From: Methanocorpusculum parvum
GTDB taxonomy: Archaea > Halobacteriota > Methanomicrobia > Methanomicrobiales > Methanocorpusculaceae
Length of the DNA: 60,213 nucleotides
Assembly (NCBI GenBank): GCA_002287215.1
Contig: LMVO01000003.1
Span: 1 to 60,213 of the forward strand
Direction: 5' to 3'
The position numbers were made by a program, and so were the translations under genes. Shown one piece after another: positions 33,385 through 42,041 of the stretch. A model generated the notes under the pieces. It searched no databases. It saw nothing but the letters and a program-made list of their open reading frames with translations, and was not told the origin of the DNA. Each line of letters starts with the position of its first letter. Within the stretch, counting starts at the first letter, position 1.

Positions 33385-34221
33385 CTAGATCCCAAGGACC
33401 ATCCGCAGCACGTCCCGAAGACCCGGGGCAAGACCCACAACGATCATTGCCAAAAGCACCAGATGCCAGATGCTCTCCATCCCCTCCTCTTTCCGGAATT
33501 TTTCCAGCACCCATATGGCAGGGATCAGTACAACGATCTTGAGAGCGAACATCACATACGGCGTTCCCGTAAGCTCGATCAGCGTGCTTCCCAGAACATG
33601 CTGCTCGATGTATCCCTTGAATTCCAGAGCATAACTCGTCGCCGAAGCGTCCAGCATATGGCCGGCGATCAAAACCAGGTAGAGCGGTTCGTTGATATAT
33701 TCAAAGCGGAACAGGTACCGGAGAACTGCCCAGAGAGCTATTGACGCCGCCGCCGCGATCAAAAAGACCCAGAGTCCGGCAAGGATATCCACCTCGGCCG
33801 CCCGTGCAAAACCGAACCAGATCAAAAATCCGGCAGTGATCAGCGATGAGATCACGCCGCCGAGCATAAACGGCGTCGTGTAGGAGACGACGATCTTGTT
33901 CTTCTGCAGCTGATACGAGATAACCAGCATTACAATGGCAAAGATCAGCGTCAGAATATACACCTGGGGAGTTACGAAAAGGATCCACCAGGGGCCGGGA
34001 ACCATGCCCGTATCCTCGACGACACGAAGCAGACCGCCCAGGATTATGTAGGAAAGACCGGTAAGGATGAGCGGGGTGTCGATAGGAATATCGGCCTTTT
34101 TCAGACAGCGGTAAAGTATATACAGTCCTAAGAGCACTAATAGAGCATACAATATCGTCTGGAAGACCGTATATGTCGAGCCTTCCAGTTCGACTATCCA
34201 TTTATATAATTCATTTAACAT
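33385..34221 (-). CDS. DUF63 family membrane protein
   Basis: A 278-residue archaeal membrane protein of the DUF63 family with about eight hydrophobic segments. Typical blocks are LTGLSYIILGGLLRVVEDTG near 53-72 and LVLIAGHMLDASAT near 182-195, plus the C-terminal GLAPGLRDVLRM. Family function is unknown. Its start codon is only 14 bases from the divergent egsA start, so both promoters must lie partly inside the coding ends. That close pairing with the lipid-backbone enzyme EgsA suggests, but does not prove, a membrane-lipid connection. A 115-base gap without genes separates its end from the nucleotidyltransferase. Confidence 0.88.
   Translation of the reverse strand: MLNELYKWIVELEGSTYTVFQTILYALLVLLGLYILYRCLKKADIPIDTPLILTGLSYIILGGLLRVVEDTGMVPGPWWILFVTPQVYILTLIFAIVMLVISYQLQKNKIVVSYTTPFMLGGVISSLITAGFLIWFGFARAAEVDILAGLWVFLIAAAASIALWAVLRYLFRFEYINEPLYLVLIAGHMLDASATSYALEFKGYIEQHVLGSTLIELTGTPYVMFALKIVVLIPAIWVLEKFRKEEGMESIWHLVLLAMIVVGLAPGLRDVLRMVLGI
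34201..34208 (+). promoter_or_regulatory. TATA-like box for egsA within the DUF63 start region
   Basis: TTTATATA lies 28-35 bases before the egsA ATG and inside the first codons of the divergent DUF63 gene. Usual spacing puts the transcription start within about 5 bases of the ATG, so the mRNA would be almost leaderless. Confidence 0.45.
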
Positions 34222-34235
34222 AGGGGACCACGATC

Positions 34236-35318
34236 ATGAAAACTAAGAATAATAGGATACTCAAGGATAAAACCTTTGACAAATCCCGATGGATCCAGAT
34301 GCCCAGGGATGTGATCGCCGGACATGATGCTCTGCTCCAGCTCCCGAACGTGATCACCGATCTCGGCATCACCGGTCCGCTTCTTCTTCTTTCAGGAAAA
34401 ACGACCATGCAGACGACGGGTTCGGCGATCCTGCGTCTGCTGGAGGGCAGGCAGGTCGTCTCCGCCGTTGTCGGGGAGATCACCTATGAGGAGATCGCGA
34501 GGATCGAGGAACTGGCCCAGGCCGCCGGCATCGTTCTGATCATCGCGGCAGGCGGCGGCCGGGTCATCGACACGGCAAAGGTCGTCTCCTACAATCTCGA
34601 CATCCAGTTCATCAGTGTCCCGACAGCCGCTTCTCACGACGGTATCGCCTCGTCCCGTGCCTCTGTCATGACGGAGGACGGAAGCGTGAGCGTGGCGGCT
34701 CACCCTCCCCTCGCGATCGTGGCCGATACCGGCATTCTTGCGGCCGCTCCCCGCCGGCTGATGGCCGCCGGATATGCCGATATGGTCGCCAACTATACCG
34801 CGGTCCTCGACTGGGATCTTTCGAAAGAAAAAACCGGGGAGCAGGTCAGCGAGTATGCGATGACGCTTTCGATGATCACGGCCGAACTGATGGTGGAGAA
34901 TGCAGAGAACGTGAAAGCCTTCGATGAAAAAGCCGCATGGATCGTCATGAAGGCGCTGTTTGCATCCGGTGTCGCCATGAGTATTGCCGGAAGTTCCCGG
35001 CCGGCATCGGGCGGCGAACATAAGTTTGCCCACATGCTCGAACGGCTCGCTCCGGGAAAAGCCCTTCACGGGGAAGCCTGCGGGATAGGCACGATCATCA
35101 GCATGATCCTGCACAAAGGCGACTGGCAGAAGATCAGAAGATCGCTCAAAACGATCGGCGCTCCGGTAACGCCCAAAGAGCTGGATATCTCTGACGAGAT
35201 CGTTATCGAAGCGATCCTTCGGGCAAAAGAGATCCGGCCGGAACGCTACACCATCTTTGATGAGGAGATCACCCGGGATCAGGCGGCCTCACTGGTTGCC
35301 TGGTTATATGAGGAGTAA
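34236..35318 (+). CDS. egsA: sn-glycerol-1-phosphate dehydrogenase
   Basis: A 360-residue NAD(P)-dependent, zinc-type dehydrogenase that reduces dihydroxyacetone phosphate to sn-glycerol 1-phosphate, the stereospecific backbone of archaeal ether lipids. Motifs visible are IIAAGGGRVIDTAKV (nucleotide loop), PTAASHDGIASSRASV (metal-site aspartate), SSRPASGGEHKFAHMLE and HGEACGIGTII with the metal-binding histidines. Length is typical. UPF0179 follows after 3 bases, so they form an operon. Divergent from DUF63. Confidence 0.96.
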   Translation: MKTKNNRILKDKTFDKSRWIQMPRDVIAGHDALLQLPNVITDLGITGPLLLLSGKTTMQTTGSAILRLLEGRQVVSAVVGEITYEEIARIEELAQAAGIVLIIAAGGGRVIDTAKVVSYNLDIQFISVPTAASHDGIASSRASVMTEDGSVSVAAHPPLAIVADTGILAAAPRRLMAAGYADMVANYTAVLDWDLSKEKTGEQVSEYAMTLSMITAELMVENAENVKAFDEKAAWIVMKALFASGVAMSIAGSSRPASGGEHKFAHMLERLAPGKALHGEACGIGTIISMILHKGDWQKIRRSLKTIGAPVTPKELDISDEIVIEAILRAKEIRPERYTIFDEEITRDQAASLVAWLYEE

Positions 35319-35321
35319 GCT

Positions 35322-35780
35322 ATGGACAAGGAAGAAACAATAATAACCATCGTCGGCTCGGTCTATGCCCAGGAGGGGGCCGAGTTCGTCTATGCAGGAA
35401 AAGCGCCAGAGTGTGAATCATGCAAGATCGTCAAGGTCTGTCACAACGCAAAACTCAGGGAAGGAAAACGGTACCGTGTCGTTTCGGTCCGAAAAACCAA
35501 ACATGACTGCGCCGTTCACGAAGGCGGAGCAAAGGCCGTAGAAGTTGAAGAGACGATCATCACTGCCGTGATCCCGACGAGTCAGGCGACCCGCAGGACC
35601 CGGATCACGTATACGCCGGTCTGTGATGATGTATTCTGTAAAGGGTATGCGTTCTGTCACCCGGACGGGCTGACGGAGAAGGGCAGATATGTGGTCCTTG
35701 AGGTCCTGGGTCCCTACTCGGAGTGTCCGAAGGGTGTGAAGAATCTGAAACTCGTCGAGATGCGTTCCGTTCCGACCTGA
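35322..35780 (+). CDS. UPF0179 family protein
   Basis: A 152-residue archaeal protein of unknown function with conserved cysteines: CESCKIVKVCHN (26-37), a C near 57, and CDDVFCKGYAFCH (about 107-119), arranged like a metal-binding domain; CSECP-like EC near the end completes it. Co-directional with egsA at 3 bases, a common archaeal neighbour arrangement that may or may not be functional. No membrane or signal part. Confidence 0.9.
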   Translation: MDKEETIITIVGSVYAQEGAEFVYAGKAPECESCKIVKVCHNAKLREGKRYRVVSVRKTKHDCAVHEGGAKAVEVEETIITAVIPTSQATRRTRITYTPVCDDVFCKGYAFCHPDGLTEKGRYVVLEVLGPYSECPKGVKNLKLVEMRSVPT

Positions 35781-35793
35781 AGGTTCAAACGAG

Positions 35794-36633
35794 TCAGCTT
35801 CTCTGACGTTCCTGGATTTTTCTGCAGAGGTTTTCCGCGGTCTGTGCTATCCTGTCCTTTGGCAGCAGCGAATCGATCCAGGTCTGCGGCACTCCCCAGA
35901 GAATGCCGGCCAGTCCTCCGGCGATGCATGCGATAGTGTCCGTGTCTCCGCCGAGGACGCATGCACGGCACACCACGTCCGCATACGCCGATCCGTCCCT
36001 GAAACAGATAAATGCGCATCTGGTCGTCTCGACCGGGTCAAGCGAAGGCACCAGTTCACCGGTGAGGTAGACCGCCGGCACCTCCGCCAGGACCTCGGCT
36101 TTTGATTTTCCCGCTGTCAGTCCTGCCGCGGCTTTTGCCAATGCTGCACAGCAGTCAGCGGCGTCTTTGTCATAATGCGTGAAGCCCGAAACGATGCGGG
36201 CGGTCTGCTCCGGATCTTCCTCCATAACGAGTCCGACGGGTATGGTCCGCATAACACTGCCGTTGGTTCTGCTTCCGCGGGCCGTGTGGACGGCGCAGAC
36301 AGCCTTTTCAGGATCGCATCCCTGTTCCAGAAGCGAAGCCAGGGTCCGGGTCGTCTGCCCGAACGTCGACGCATCGTCCCGGAGCGTGAGGATGAGTTTT
36401 CGCAGAAATACCGACCGGTCGAACGCTCCCGTCTCGCAGTAGGTTTCCGCGAGAGCGAGCGTCATCAGCGTGTCGTCGGTGACCCCGCCTTTTTTCAGGC
36501 CGAACTGCCCTCCGCCCGCCATGCAGACCTCTCTGTTCTCATCCCGGCACGTTCCTTCATACGACGCCCCAAGAGCATCGCCCGCCGCACAGCCGAACAG
36601 TCCTCCGATGATCCTTGCCCTCAGCTCATTCAT
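35794..36633 (-). CDS. ADP-ribosylglycohydrolase family protein
   Basis: A 279-residue protein of the DraG/ARH family that removes ADP-ribose from proteins or related compounds with two Mg ions. N-terminal GGLFGCAAGDALGASYEG, then KKGGVTDDTLMTLALAE with the metal-binding aspartates, and the C-terminal GGDTDTIACIAGGLAG with the second metal set are all intact. Start is at ATG 36633 (MNELRARIIGG); a longer frame to 36732 adds unconserved residues. No DraT-like ADP-ribosyltransferase gene is adjacent, so its substrate is unknown. It converges with UPF0179. Confidence 0.92.
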   Translation of the reverse strand: MNELRARIIGGLFGCAAGDALGASYEGTCRDENREVCMAGGGQFGLKKGGVTDDTLMTLALAETYCETGAFDRSVFLRKLILTLRDDASTFGQTTRTLASLLEQGCDPEKAVCAVHTARGSRTNGSVMRTIPVGLVMEEDPEQTARIVSGFTHYDKDAADCCAALAKAAAGLTAGKSKAEVLAEVPAVYLTGELVPSLDPVETTRCAFICFRDGSAYADVVCRACVLGGDTDTIACIAGGLAGILWGVPQTWIDSLLPKDRIAQTAENLCRKIQERQRS

Positions 36634-36840
36634 TCCTGTGATCAGCTGTACTGTTCTCACATATAAGGCTGTCTGATGATGTTCTTTGCAAAACACTCTC
36701 GCGCAAAAAATCCGGGAACATCTGCGGGGCATTTTTCAAATCTGCGTTCAATGAGGGATTTTATTCCGCCGCAACTCCCGAAAAAACCGTCGTGAAACGA
36801 ACTCTGATATAAATATGACGAGTAACCTATATGTGCCGAT

Positions 36841-36891
36841 ATGATAGACAAGATTAAGGAAGATTTTTTTATAAGAGGTGTTAGAAAATAA
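36841..36891 (+). other. Possible 16-codon leader ORF overlapping the UPF0058 start
   Basis: ATG at 36841 opens a 16-codon frame (MIDKIKEDFFIRGVRK) whose TAA stop (36889-36891) overlaps the ATG of the UPF0058 gene by one base. It has no clear ribosome site of its own. Gap 36634-36840 otherwise holds only AT-rich promoter-like sequence (a GATATAAATATG element near 36809). Confidence 0.3.
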
Positions 36892-37154
36892 TGCAGAAAG
36901 AAGAGTTACTCCATTTACACATGCTGATGGTCCAGGTCAAGAAGTATTATGAATCAGTATCCGGAAACAATGTTCAGACCGCTGAATACGACGCACTGCA
37001 GATATCGCCGATCCACATTCATAAAAATAAGAATCTGCACCGTGTCGCTCTTCTCACTCTGGGAAATGATATCGTTTCAGATATGAACGCAACTCAGGCC
37101 GCCCAGACTCCCTTTACTCAGGAACCAAGCCAGAGTATCGTAGCAGAACACTGA
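36891..37154 (+). CDS. UPF0058 family protein
   Basis: An 87-residue, mainly helical, soluble protein. MQKEELLHLHMLMVQVKKYYE and the block LQISPIHIHKNKNLHRVALLTLG match the small archaeal UPF0058 family, which has conserved histidines that may bind a metal. Its structure is known in the family but the function is not. GAGGTG about 11 bases upstream may serve as ribosome site. It opens the co-directional run that ends with EndoQ; the Elp3 gene starts 12 bases after its stop. Confidence 0.85.
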   Translation: MQKEELLHLHMLMVQVKKYYESVSGNNVQTAEYDALQISPIHIHKNKNLHRVALLTLGNDIVSDMNATQAAQTPFTQEPSQSIVAEH

Positions 37155-37165
37155 TCTTATCACAG

Positions 37166-38728
37166 ATGGACGAGCACGCCGTTTATCGTGAGATCATCTC
37201 ACGCATTTTTTCCGATCCGGAGCCGGATATCCAGCATATCAAACTCTCGATCTGCCGCAGGTATGCTCTTGACGTGATGCCGAAGAACTCGGCGATCCTT
37301 GGAGCTGCCAAGCCTGAAGAGTATGAGGCTCTCCGCCGGGTTCTTATGGTAAAACCGACCCGGACCCTTTCCGGCGTCGCTCCGGTCGCGGTTATGACAT
37401 CTCCCTGTGCATGCCCGCACGGGAAATGTCTGCCGTGCCCGGGCGGTCCGGATCATGTGTTTCAGTCTCCGCAGAGTTATACGGGAGAGGAGCCGGCGGC
37501 TCTGCGTGCACGCCAGAACGAGTATGATCCGTACCGGCAGGTGACCGCACGTCTGGGTCAGTTCAAACGTCTGGGTCATCATGTCGATAAAGCCGAGCTG
37601 ATCGTCATGGGCGGGACGATGACCGCCCGCGATGATGCGTATCAGGTATGGTTCGTTTCGGAGTGCCTTCGGGCGATGAACGAGTTCTCCGGAAATAAGT
37701 CCGCTGCCGGATCAGTGGATGAGCTGATGCTCGAGAATGAAAAAGCCGATGTCCGCTGTATTGCGACGACTTTTGAGACCCGGCCTGACTGGTGTCGAAA
37801 GGAGCATATCAATAAGATGCTCGATCTCGGGGTGACCAAGGTCGAGCTCGGGTTCCAGCACACCGAGGATGAACTTCTGCTGCAAAACAAACGCGGCCAT
37901 ACGGTCGAGGATAGTGTTCGTGCAAACACCCTCCTCCGGGATGCCGGCATCAAAGTGGGGTTCCATGTCATGCCGAATCTGTATGGAAGCACAATTCCGC
38001 GTGACCGCGAGATGTTCGATGCGCTTTTTACCGACCCGCGGTTCTGCCCGGATTTCCTGAAGATCTACCCGACGCTGGTTACACCCGGCGCAGAGCTTGA
38101 AGAGCTCTGGAAGCGGGGCGAATACGTCACGTATGATGAGGATGAACTTGTCGATCTGCTCGCCTATGCAAAAAGCCGGCTGCCCGAGTATGTCAGGCTC
38201 CAGCGTGTCCAGCGGGATATCCCGGCAAAACTCATCGTCTCCGGATCGATCCACGGACACATCCGTCAGATGGCGGCGGCCAGACTGAAAGAACAGGGGG
38301 GGAGCTGCCGGTGTATCCGGTGCCGCGAGATCGGCCGCCGGCCAAGCAGCGCGGTCGTGGAGGAGAAGAGCCAGGTCTATTCCTGCTGCGGCGGGACAGA
38401 GCATTTCCTGTCGACGGTCGCCGGCGAGTCGCTGATCGGATTTGTCCGTCTGCGGTTTCCGGGTACGGTGTTCAGGCCGGAACTCGAGGAAGCCGCTCTG
38501 GTGCGTGAGCTCCACGTCTATGGAGAAATCGTCCCGCTTGGCGAATCAGGCTCGGGAGACAAGCGCCAGCACCGGTCGTACGGCCAGCAGCTTTTGAAGC
38601 GTGCCGAAGAAACCGCGCGTGAAGCCGGGTATTCGAAGGTCGCCGTAATGAGCGGTGTCGGGGTCAGACCTTACTATCATAGACAGGGATATCAGCGTAC
38701 AGGTCCATATATGATTAAGAATCTATGA
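37166..38728 (+). CDS. elp3: Elp3 tRNA uridine-34 carboxymethylation enzyme
   Basis: A 520-residue enzyme. The radical SAM part has CACPHGKCLPCPGGP (81-95) that binds the [4Fe-4S] cluster and SAM; the C-terminal part (about 395-520) is a GNAT acetyltransferase (HRSYGQQLLKRAEETAREAGY). Together they convert the wobble uridine U34 of certain tRNAs to the 5-carboxymethyl form using acetyl-CoA. Archaea have Elp3 without the other Elongator subunits. A cysteine-rich segment (CRCIRCREIG, then CCGG) lies between the two domains, typical of archaeal forms. It is joined to priS by a 4-base ATGA overlap. Confidence 0.95.
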   Translation: MDEHAVYREIISRIFSDPEPDIQHIKLSICRRYALDVMPKNSAILGAAKPEEYEALRRVLMVKPTRTLSGVAPVAVMTSPCACPHGKCLPCPGGPDHVFQSPQSYTGEEPAALRARQNEYDPYRQVTARLGQFKRLGHHVDKAELIVMGGTMTARDDAYQVWFVSECLRAMNEFSGNKSAAGSVDELMLENEKADVRCIATTFETRPDWCRKEHINKMLDLGVTKVELGFQHTEDELLLQNKRGHTVEDSVRANTLLRDAGIKVGFHVMPNLYGSTIPRDREMFDALFTDPRFCPDFLKIYPTLVTPGAELEELWKRGEYVTYDEDELVDLLAYAKSRLPEYVRLQRVQRDIPAKLIVSGSIHGHIRQMAAARLKEQGGSCRCIRCREIGRRPSSAVVEEKSQVYSCCGGTEHFLSTVAGESLIGFVRLRFPGTVFRPELEEAALVRELHVYGEIVPLGESGSGDKRQHRSYGQQLLKRAEETAREAGYSKVAVMSGVGVRPYYHRQGYQRTGPYMIKNL

Positions 38729-39867
38729 AACCTGCCACGCTCGAATTTCTCAGGCAACGTTTTTCTGCCTACTACAACGGGGCCATTCCGGGAGCGGGGG
38801 CAGGGTATGTTCCCGAGTCCCTTACCGAACGTGAGTGGGGGTTTCTTTTCTTCACCGAAAATCCGCGGTCAGGCATGCGGCGGCACATCTCGTTCACGTC
38901 TCAGGAGGAGCTGAACGCGTATCTGAAGAACATGGTTCCGGCCCATGTGTATTACTCGACCGCATATTATACGCATCCGGGAGCCGCCCAGATGGCGGAC
39001 AAAGAGTGGCTCGGGGCCGATGTGATCTTCGATTTAGATGCAGATCACATCGTCCGTGCGCCGTACGATGTCATGCTTGCCCGGGTAAAAGAGGAGCTTT
39101 TCAAACTGATCGATATGCTGACTGGCGAACTCGGGTTTGCAAAGCGTGATCTCCGCATCAACTTTTCCGGAGGACGCGGATATCATGTCCATCTCCCGCT
39201 TCTTTGCGTCCGCGGGTGGAGCACGGCGGAGCGCCGGGAACTGGTGAATTACGTCTCCGGAACCGGTCTTTCATTCGACAGCATGCTGGCCTCATCACAG
39301 AAGTCCGGCTGGCCGGTCAGGTATCACTACGCGCTGGCAGATGAACTTTCCCGGATCGCGGTTCTGCCTCCGGAGGATGCACTCGCATATCTTTCCGGAC
39401 TTTCCGGGATCACGGAAAAGTTTGCCGCGGGTTTTTTGAAAAATATCGCGGCCGCCCAGACGCTTCTTGACAACGATCCAAAAAAGCTTCTTGAAAACAA
39501 GGTGGTGCGGGCAATCGCCAATGCAGAAAACGCCCCCTTCCAGGCAGGTGTCCTATCAAGGGCCGCGCAGGCAGACGAACCGGTCACGACGGACGTCAAA
39601 CGCCTCATTCGTCATCCTGGCTCTCTTCACGGGGGCTCGGGTATGCGCGTGGTCCCGATCCCGGCCGATCAGCTGGATGGGTTCGATCCGTTGATCGACG
39701 CGGTCGTTTTTGGGGAGCGCAGCGTCTCCGTTGACTGCGCGTTCAATATGTCCATGCCGATCCTTGGAAATACCTACGCGCTGACCACCGGCCGCAACAC
39801 CGTTCCCGAGGCACTTGGAGTATTCCTCTGCTGCCGGGGCATCGCCGAGTATTCAGGGGGGCTGTAG
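38725..39867 (+). CDS. priS: DNA primase catalytic subunit PriS
   Basis: A 380-residue archaeo-eukaryotic primase subunit that makes primers for DNA replication. The catalytic aspartates are in FDLDADH (102-108), followed by INFSGGRGYHVHLP (145-158) that binds the nucleotide, and DVKRLIRHPGSLHGGSGM. The large subunit PriL is not in the window. Its overlap with elp3 (ATGA) and adjacency to the GINS gene, with one base between stop and start, fit the usual archaeal replication cluster. Confidence 0.95.
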   Translation: MKPATLEFLRQRFSAYYNGAIPGAGAGYVPESLTEREWGFLFFTENPRSGMRRHISFTSQEELNAYLKNMVPAHVYYSTAYYTHPGAAQMADKEWLGADVIFDLDADHIVRAPYDVMLARVKEELFKLIDMLTGELGFAKRDLRINFSGGRGYHVHLPLLCVRGWSTAERRELVNYVSGTGLSFDSMLASSQKSGWPVRYHYALADELSRIAVLPPEDALAYLSGLSGITEKFAAGFLKNIAAAQTLLDNDPKKLLENKVVRAIANAENAPFQAGVLSRAAQADEPVTTDVKRLIRHPGSLHGGSGMRVVPIPADQLDGFDPLIDAVVFGERSVSVDCAFNMSMPILGNTYALTTGRNTVPEALGVFLCCRGIAEYSGGL

Positions 39868-40560
39868 ATGGGAAGGATCACCACCTCCGATCTGCACGGG
39901 TATCTGATCGATGAACGAAATCTGGGTTCTCTTGCCGAGATCCCGGCTACCCTGTATGAAGAGGTCCATGCGGATATTCTTGCCCTGTATAAACAGGCCG
40001 CTTCGCACGACGACCCGTTCGGCGAAGGCGCGCAGAGTGTTTTGAAGGAGCGCGAAAGTCTGCGCGAATACATTCGCGATCTGTACGGGGTCCGGACCCG
40101 GAAAATCCTCGCTCTTGCCCTCGCTCGTGCAAACGGCGAAGAAATCAACCGGGAAGAGATCCGGATGATGGTCCCGGGCGAGCGTATGCTTTTCGATGTT
40201 GTGTATGAATCCGCCTCCTCCTGCAGAAAGACTCTTTTAGATGGGAAACCAACATTAGAGACCACTGCATACCATTTCGTTCCCGCAGAGGTTTCAGCCG
40301 AACAAGCTCCGGTCCCGCTGACGCCTGTGAACGAGAGCCCGGATAAGCAGTGCGCAGATGAAGTGAACGTAACGTCCGCCGATGCCCCTGCTCCCGAGTC
40401 ATACCGCGTGATCGCGGTATATGAAAATCTTCCAGAATTTCAGGATTATAGCGGACGAATTTACGCTCTTTCGCCAGGAGATGTCGTATCGCTGCCACCC
40501 CAGATGGCAGATGTTCTGTGTAAAGACAACAAAGCCTTAAGTATCAGGCTTCGCAAATAA
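39868..40560 (+). CDS. GINS subunit, Gins51/Sld5-type
   Basis: A 230-residue protein. The N-terminal helical A-domain (about 1-125) and a C-terminal beta-rich B-domain (about 175-230, VIAVYENLPEFQDYSGRIY and LSPGDVVSLP) are in the order of the Gins51 type. A poorly conserved linker of 50 residues rich in Pro, Glu and Ala joins them. GINS binds MCM helicase and GAN/RecJ in the archaeal CMG complex, and also stimulates primase; its place beside priS agrees. Starts directly after the priS stop. Confidence 0.88.
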   Translation: MGRITTSDLHGYLIDERNLGSLAEIPATLYEEVHADILALYKQAASHDDPFGEGAQSVLKERESLREYIRDLYGVRTRKILALALARANGEEINREEIRMMVPGERMLFDVVYESASSCRKTLLDGKPTLETTAYHFVPAEVSAEQAPVPLTPVNESPDKQCADEVNVTSADAPAPESYRVIAVYENLPEFQDYSGRIYALSPGDVVSLPPQMADVLCKDNKALSIRLRK

Positions 40561-40601
40561 GTATGGTATTTGGTATTCCCGTTTCAAAGGGGTAAATATT
40601 C

Positions 40602-40880
40602 ATGAAGAAACCAGTAAAATTTAACACCTACTGCCCATACTGCCGGAAACACACCGAGCACGAGGTTGAGAGGGTAAAGAAAGGCAAGACGACCGGTCTC
40701 CACTGGATTGACCGTCAGAAAGCACGCCGCAGCAAAGTTGGCAACCGTGGTAAATTCGGTAAAGTTCCGGGAGGAGACAAACCGACCAAGAAGATCAACA
40801 TGCGCTACCGGTGCAAGATCTGCGGTAAAGCCCACTTAAGAGAAGGGTACCGTGCAGGTAAATTCGAACTTACGGAGTAA
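40602..40880 (+). CDS. rpl44e: 50S ribosomal protein L44e
   Basis: A 92-residue ribosomal protein with a zinc finger of four cysteines, [10 protein letters not shown] (13-22) and CKICGKAH (71-78), and the [18 protein letters not shown] core. Length is normal. It follows the GINS gene by 41 bases and is paired with S27e, the standard archaeal order L44e-S27e-aIF2alpha-Nop10. Confidence 0.97.
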   Translation: MKKPVKFNTYCPYCRKHTEHEVERVKKGKTTGLHWIDRQKARRSKVGNRGKFGKVPGGDKPTKKINMRYRCKICGKAHLREGYRAGKFELTE

Positions 40881-40885
40881 GTAAT

Positions 40886-41074
40886 ATGGTAAAAGCATCC
40901 CGAGAAACCCGGAGCAAGTTCCTGAAGGTAAAATGTCCGGACTGTGAAAACGAACAGCTCGTATTCGAGAAAGCAACCTCCGTTGTTGAATGTACCGTCT
41001 GCGGACGCGTCCTTGCAGAGCCGACCGGCGGCAAGGCTGTTATCAAAGCAGATGTCGTAGCAACATTTGAATAA
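40886..41074 (+). CDS. rps27e: 30S ribosomal protein S27e
   Basis: A 62-residue protein with a zinc ribbon CPDCENEQ (17-24) and CTVCGRVL (35-42). It begins [17 protein letters not shown] and ends in the normal archaeal form. It starts 5 bases after L44e and precedes aIF2-alpha by 17 bases, so it belongs to the same transcript. Confidence 0.96.
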   Translation: MVKASRETRSKFLKVKCPDCENEQLVFEKATSVVECTVCGRVLAEPTGGKAVIKADVVATFE

Positions 41075-41091
41075 ATCTGGAAAATTATCTG

Positions 41092-41865
41092 ATGAGTGAA
41101 AGAGATTGGCCAATAGATGGAGAACTTGTCGTCTGTAGTGTTACAGAGGTCAAGGACTTTGCGGCATTTGTAAACCTGGATGAATATGAAGGACGGCAGG
41201 GGCTGATCCCTATTGCAGAGATCGCCCGCGGCTGGATCAAACACATACGGGATTACATCCGTGAAGGACAGAAAGTTGTCTGTAAAGTTCTTCACGTGGA
41301 TGAACGCCGCGGCCACATCGATCTTTCCCTCAAAGATGTCAACGAACACCAGCGCCGGGAAAAGATCCAGGACTGGAAGAATGAGCAGAAGGCACATAAG
41401 TGGATCCAGTTTGCTTCGACCGAGTCGAACGTCGAGATCAAGACGTTCGAAGAGGCGATGTATGCTGAGTTTGGTTCGCTTTATGCGGCGTTCGAGGCCA
41501 TTGCTTTATACGGTGACGCTACTCTCGCTAAATTCTCCCTTCCCGCAGAGGGGGCCCTTGCTCTCGCAAAAGTCGCCGCGGAAAATGTGAAAGTTCCAAA
41601 AGTCACCGTGAGTGCGATCCTTGAGCTTACCTCCACCAAACCCGACGGTGTCAACATCATCCGCCGTGCACTCAGAAGCGCTGAACCGAAAGTGGACGGC
41701 GCCGAGATCGAACTTCTCTATCTCGGAGCCCCGCACTACCGGGTAAAAGTCGTCGCTCCTGACTACAAAACTGCAGAAAAAGCACTGGTCAAAGCATCCG
41801 AAGCAGCGATCGGTGTGATGGAACGCGCTGAAGGTTCCGGCAAACTCATCCGGAAACAGAAGTAA
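41092..41865 (+). CDS. eif2a: Translation initiation factor aIF2, alpha subunit
   Basis: A 257-residue subunit of the initiation factor that brings Met-tRNAi to the ribosome. The N-terminal S1 domain (about 10-85) reads ELVVCSVTEVKDFAAFVNLDEYEG, with IPIAEIARGWIKHIRDYIREGQKV. A helical middle and a C-terminal alpha-beta domain (VKVVAPDYKTAEKALVKA) follow. Gamma and beta subunits are elsewhere. GATGAGTG near the ATG lacks a strong ribosome site, as in much of the cluster. Confidence 0.97.
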   Translation: MSERDWPIDGELVVCSVTEVKDFAAFVNLDEYEGRQGLIPIAEIARGWIKHIRDYIREGQKVVCKVLHVDERRGHIDLSLKDVNEHQRREKIQDWKNEQKAHKWIQFASTESNVEIKTFEEAMYAEFGSLYAAFEAIALYGDATLAKFSLPAEGALALAKVAAENVKVPKVTVSAILELTSTKPDGVNIIRRALRSAEPKVDGAEIELLYLGAPHYRVKVVAPDYKTAEKALVKASEAAIGVMERAEGSGKLIRKQK

Positions 41866-41879
41866 TATCTGGTGTTTTT

Positions 41880-42041
41880 ATGACGGGTCATATTCGTAGA
41901 TGCCCTGAATGCAACACCTACACTCTTTTTACGATCTGCCAAAAATGCGGATCTTCTACGGTTTCTGCCCATCCGGCAAGATATTCACCTGAGGATCCCT
42001 ATGGTAAATATCGAAGGATGGTTAAGGCATGGAACAGGTAA
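41880..42041 (+). CDS. nop10: H/ACA ribonucleoprotein subunit Nop10
   Basis: A 53-codon gene that is easily missed because of its size. The protein MTGHIRRCPECNTYTLF has a zinc ribbon with C8, C11, C20 and C23, then the conserved HPARYSPEDPYGKYRR (31-46) and a C-terminal KAWNR. It is a full-length archaeal Nop10, part of the pseudouridine-guiding H/ACA complex with Cbf5, Gar1 and L7Ae. It starts 15 bases after aIF2-alpha and its last 13 bases overlap the start of the PAC2 gene in another frame. This position is conserved across archaea. Confidence 0.95.
   Translation: MTGHIRRCPECNTYTLFTICQKCGSSTVSAHPARYSPEDPYGKYRRMVKAWNR

Noticed and set aside
36672..36810. C/D box RNA
   Set aside because: A TGATGA at about 36673 and a CTGA near 36802 are too far apart for an archaeal C/D box RNA, and no terminal stem or inner boxes are visible.
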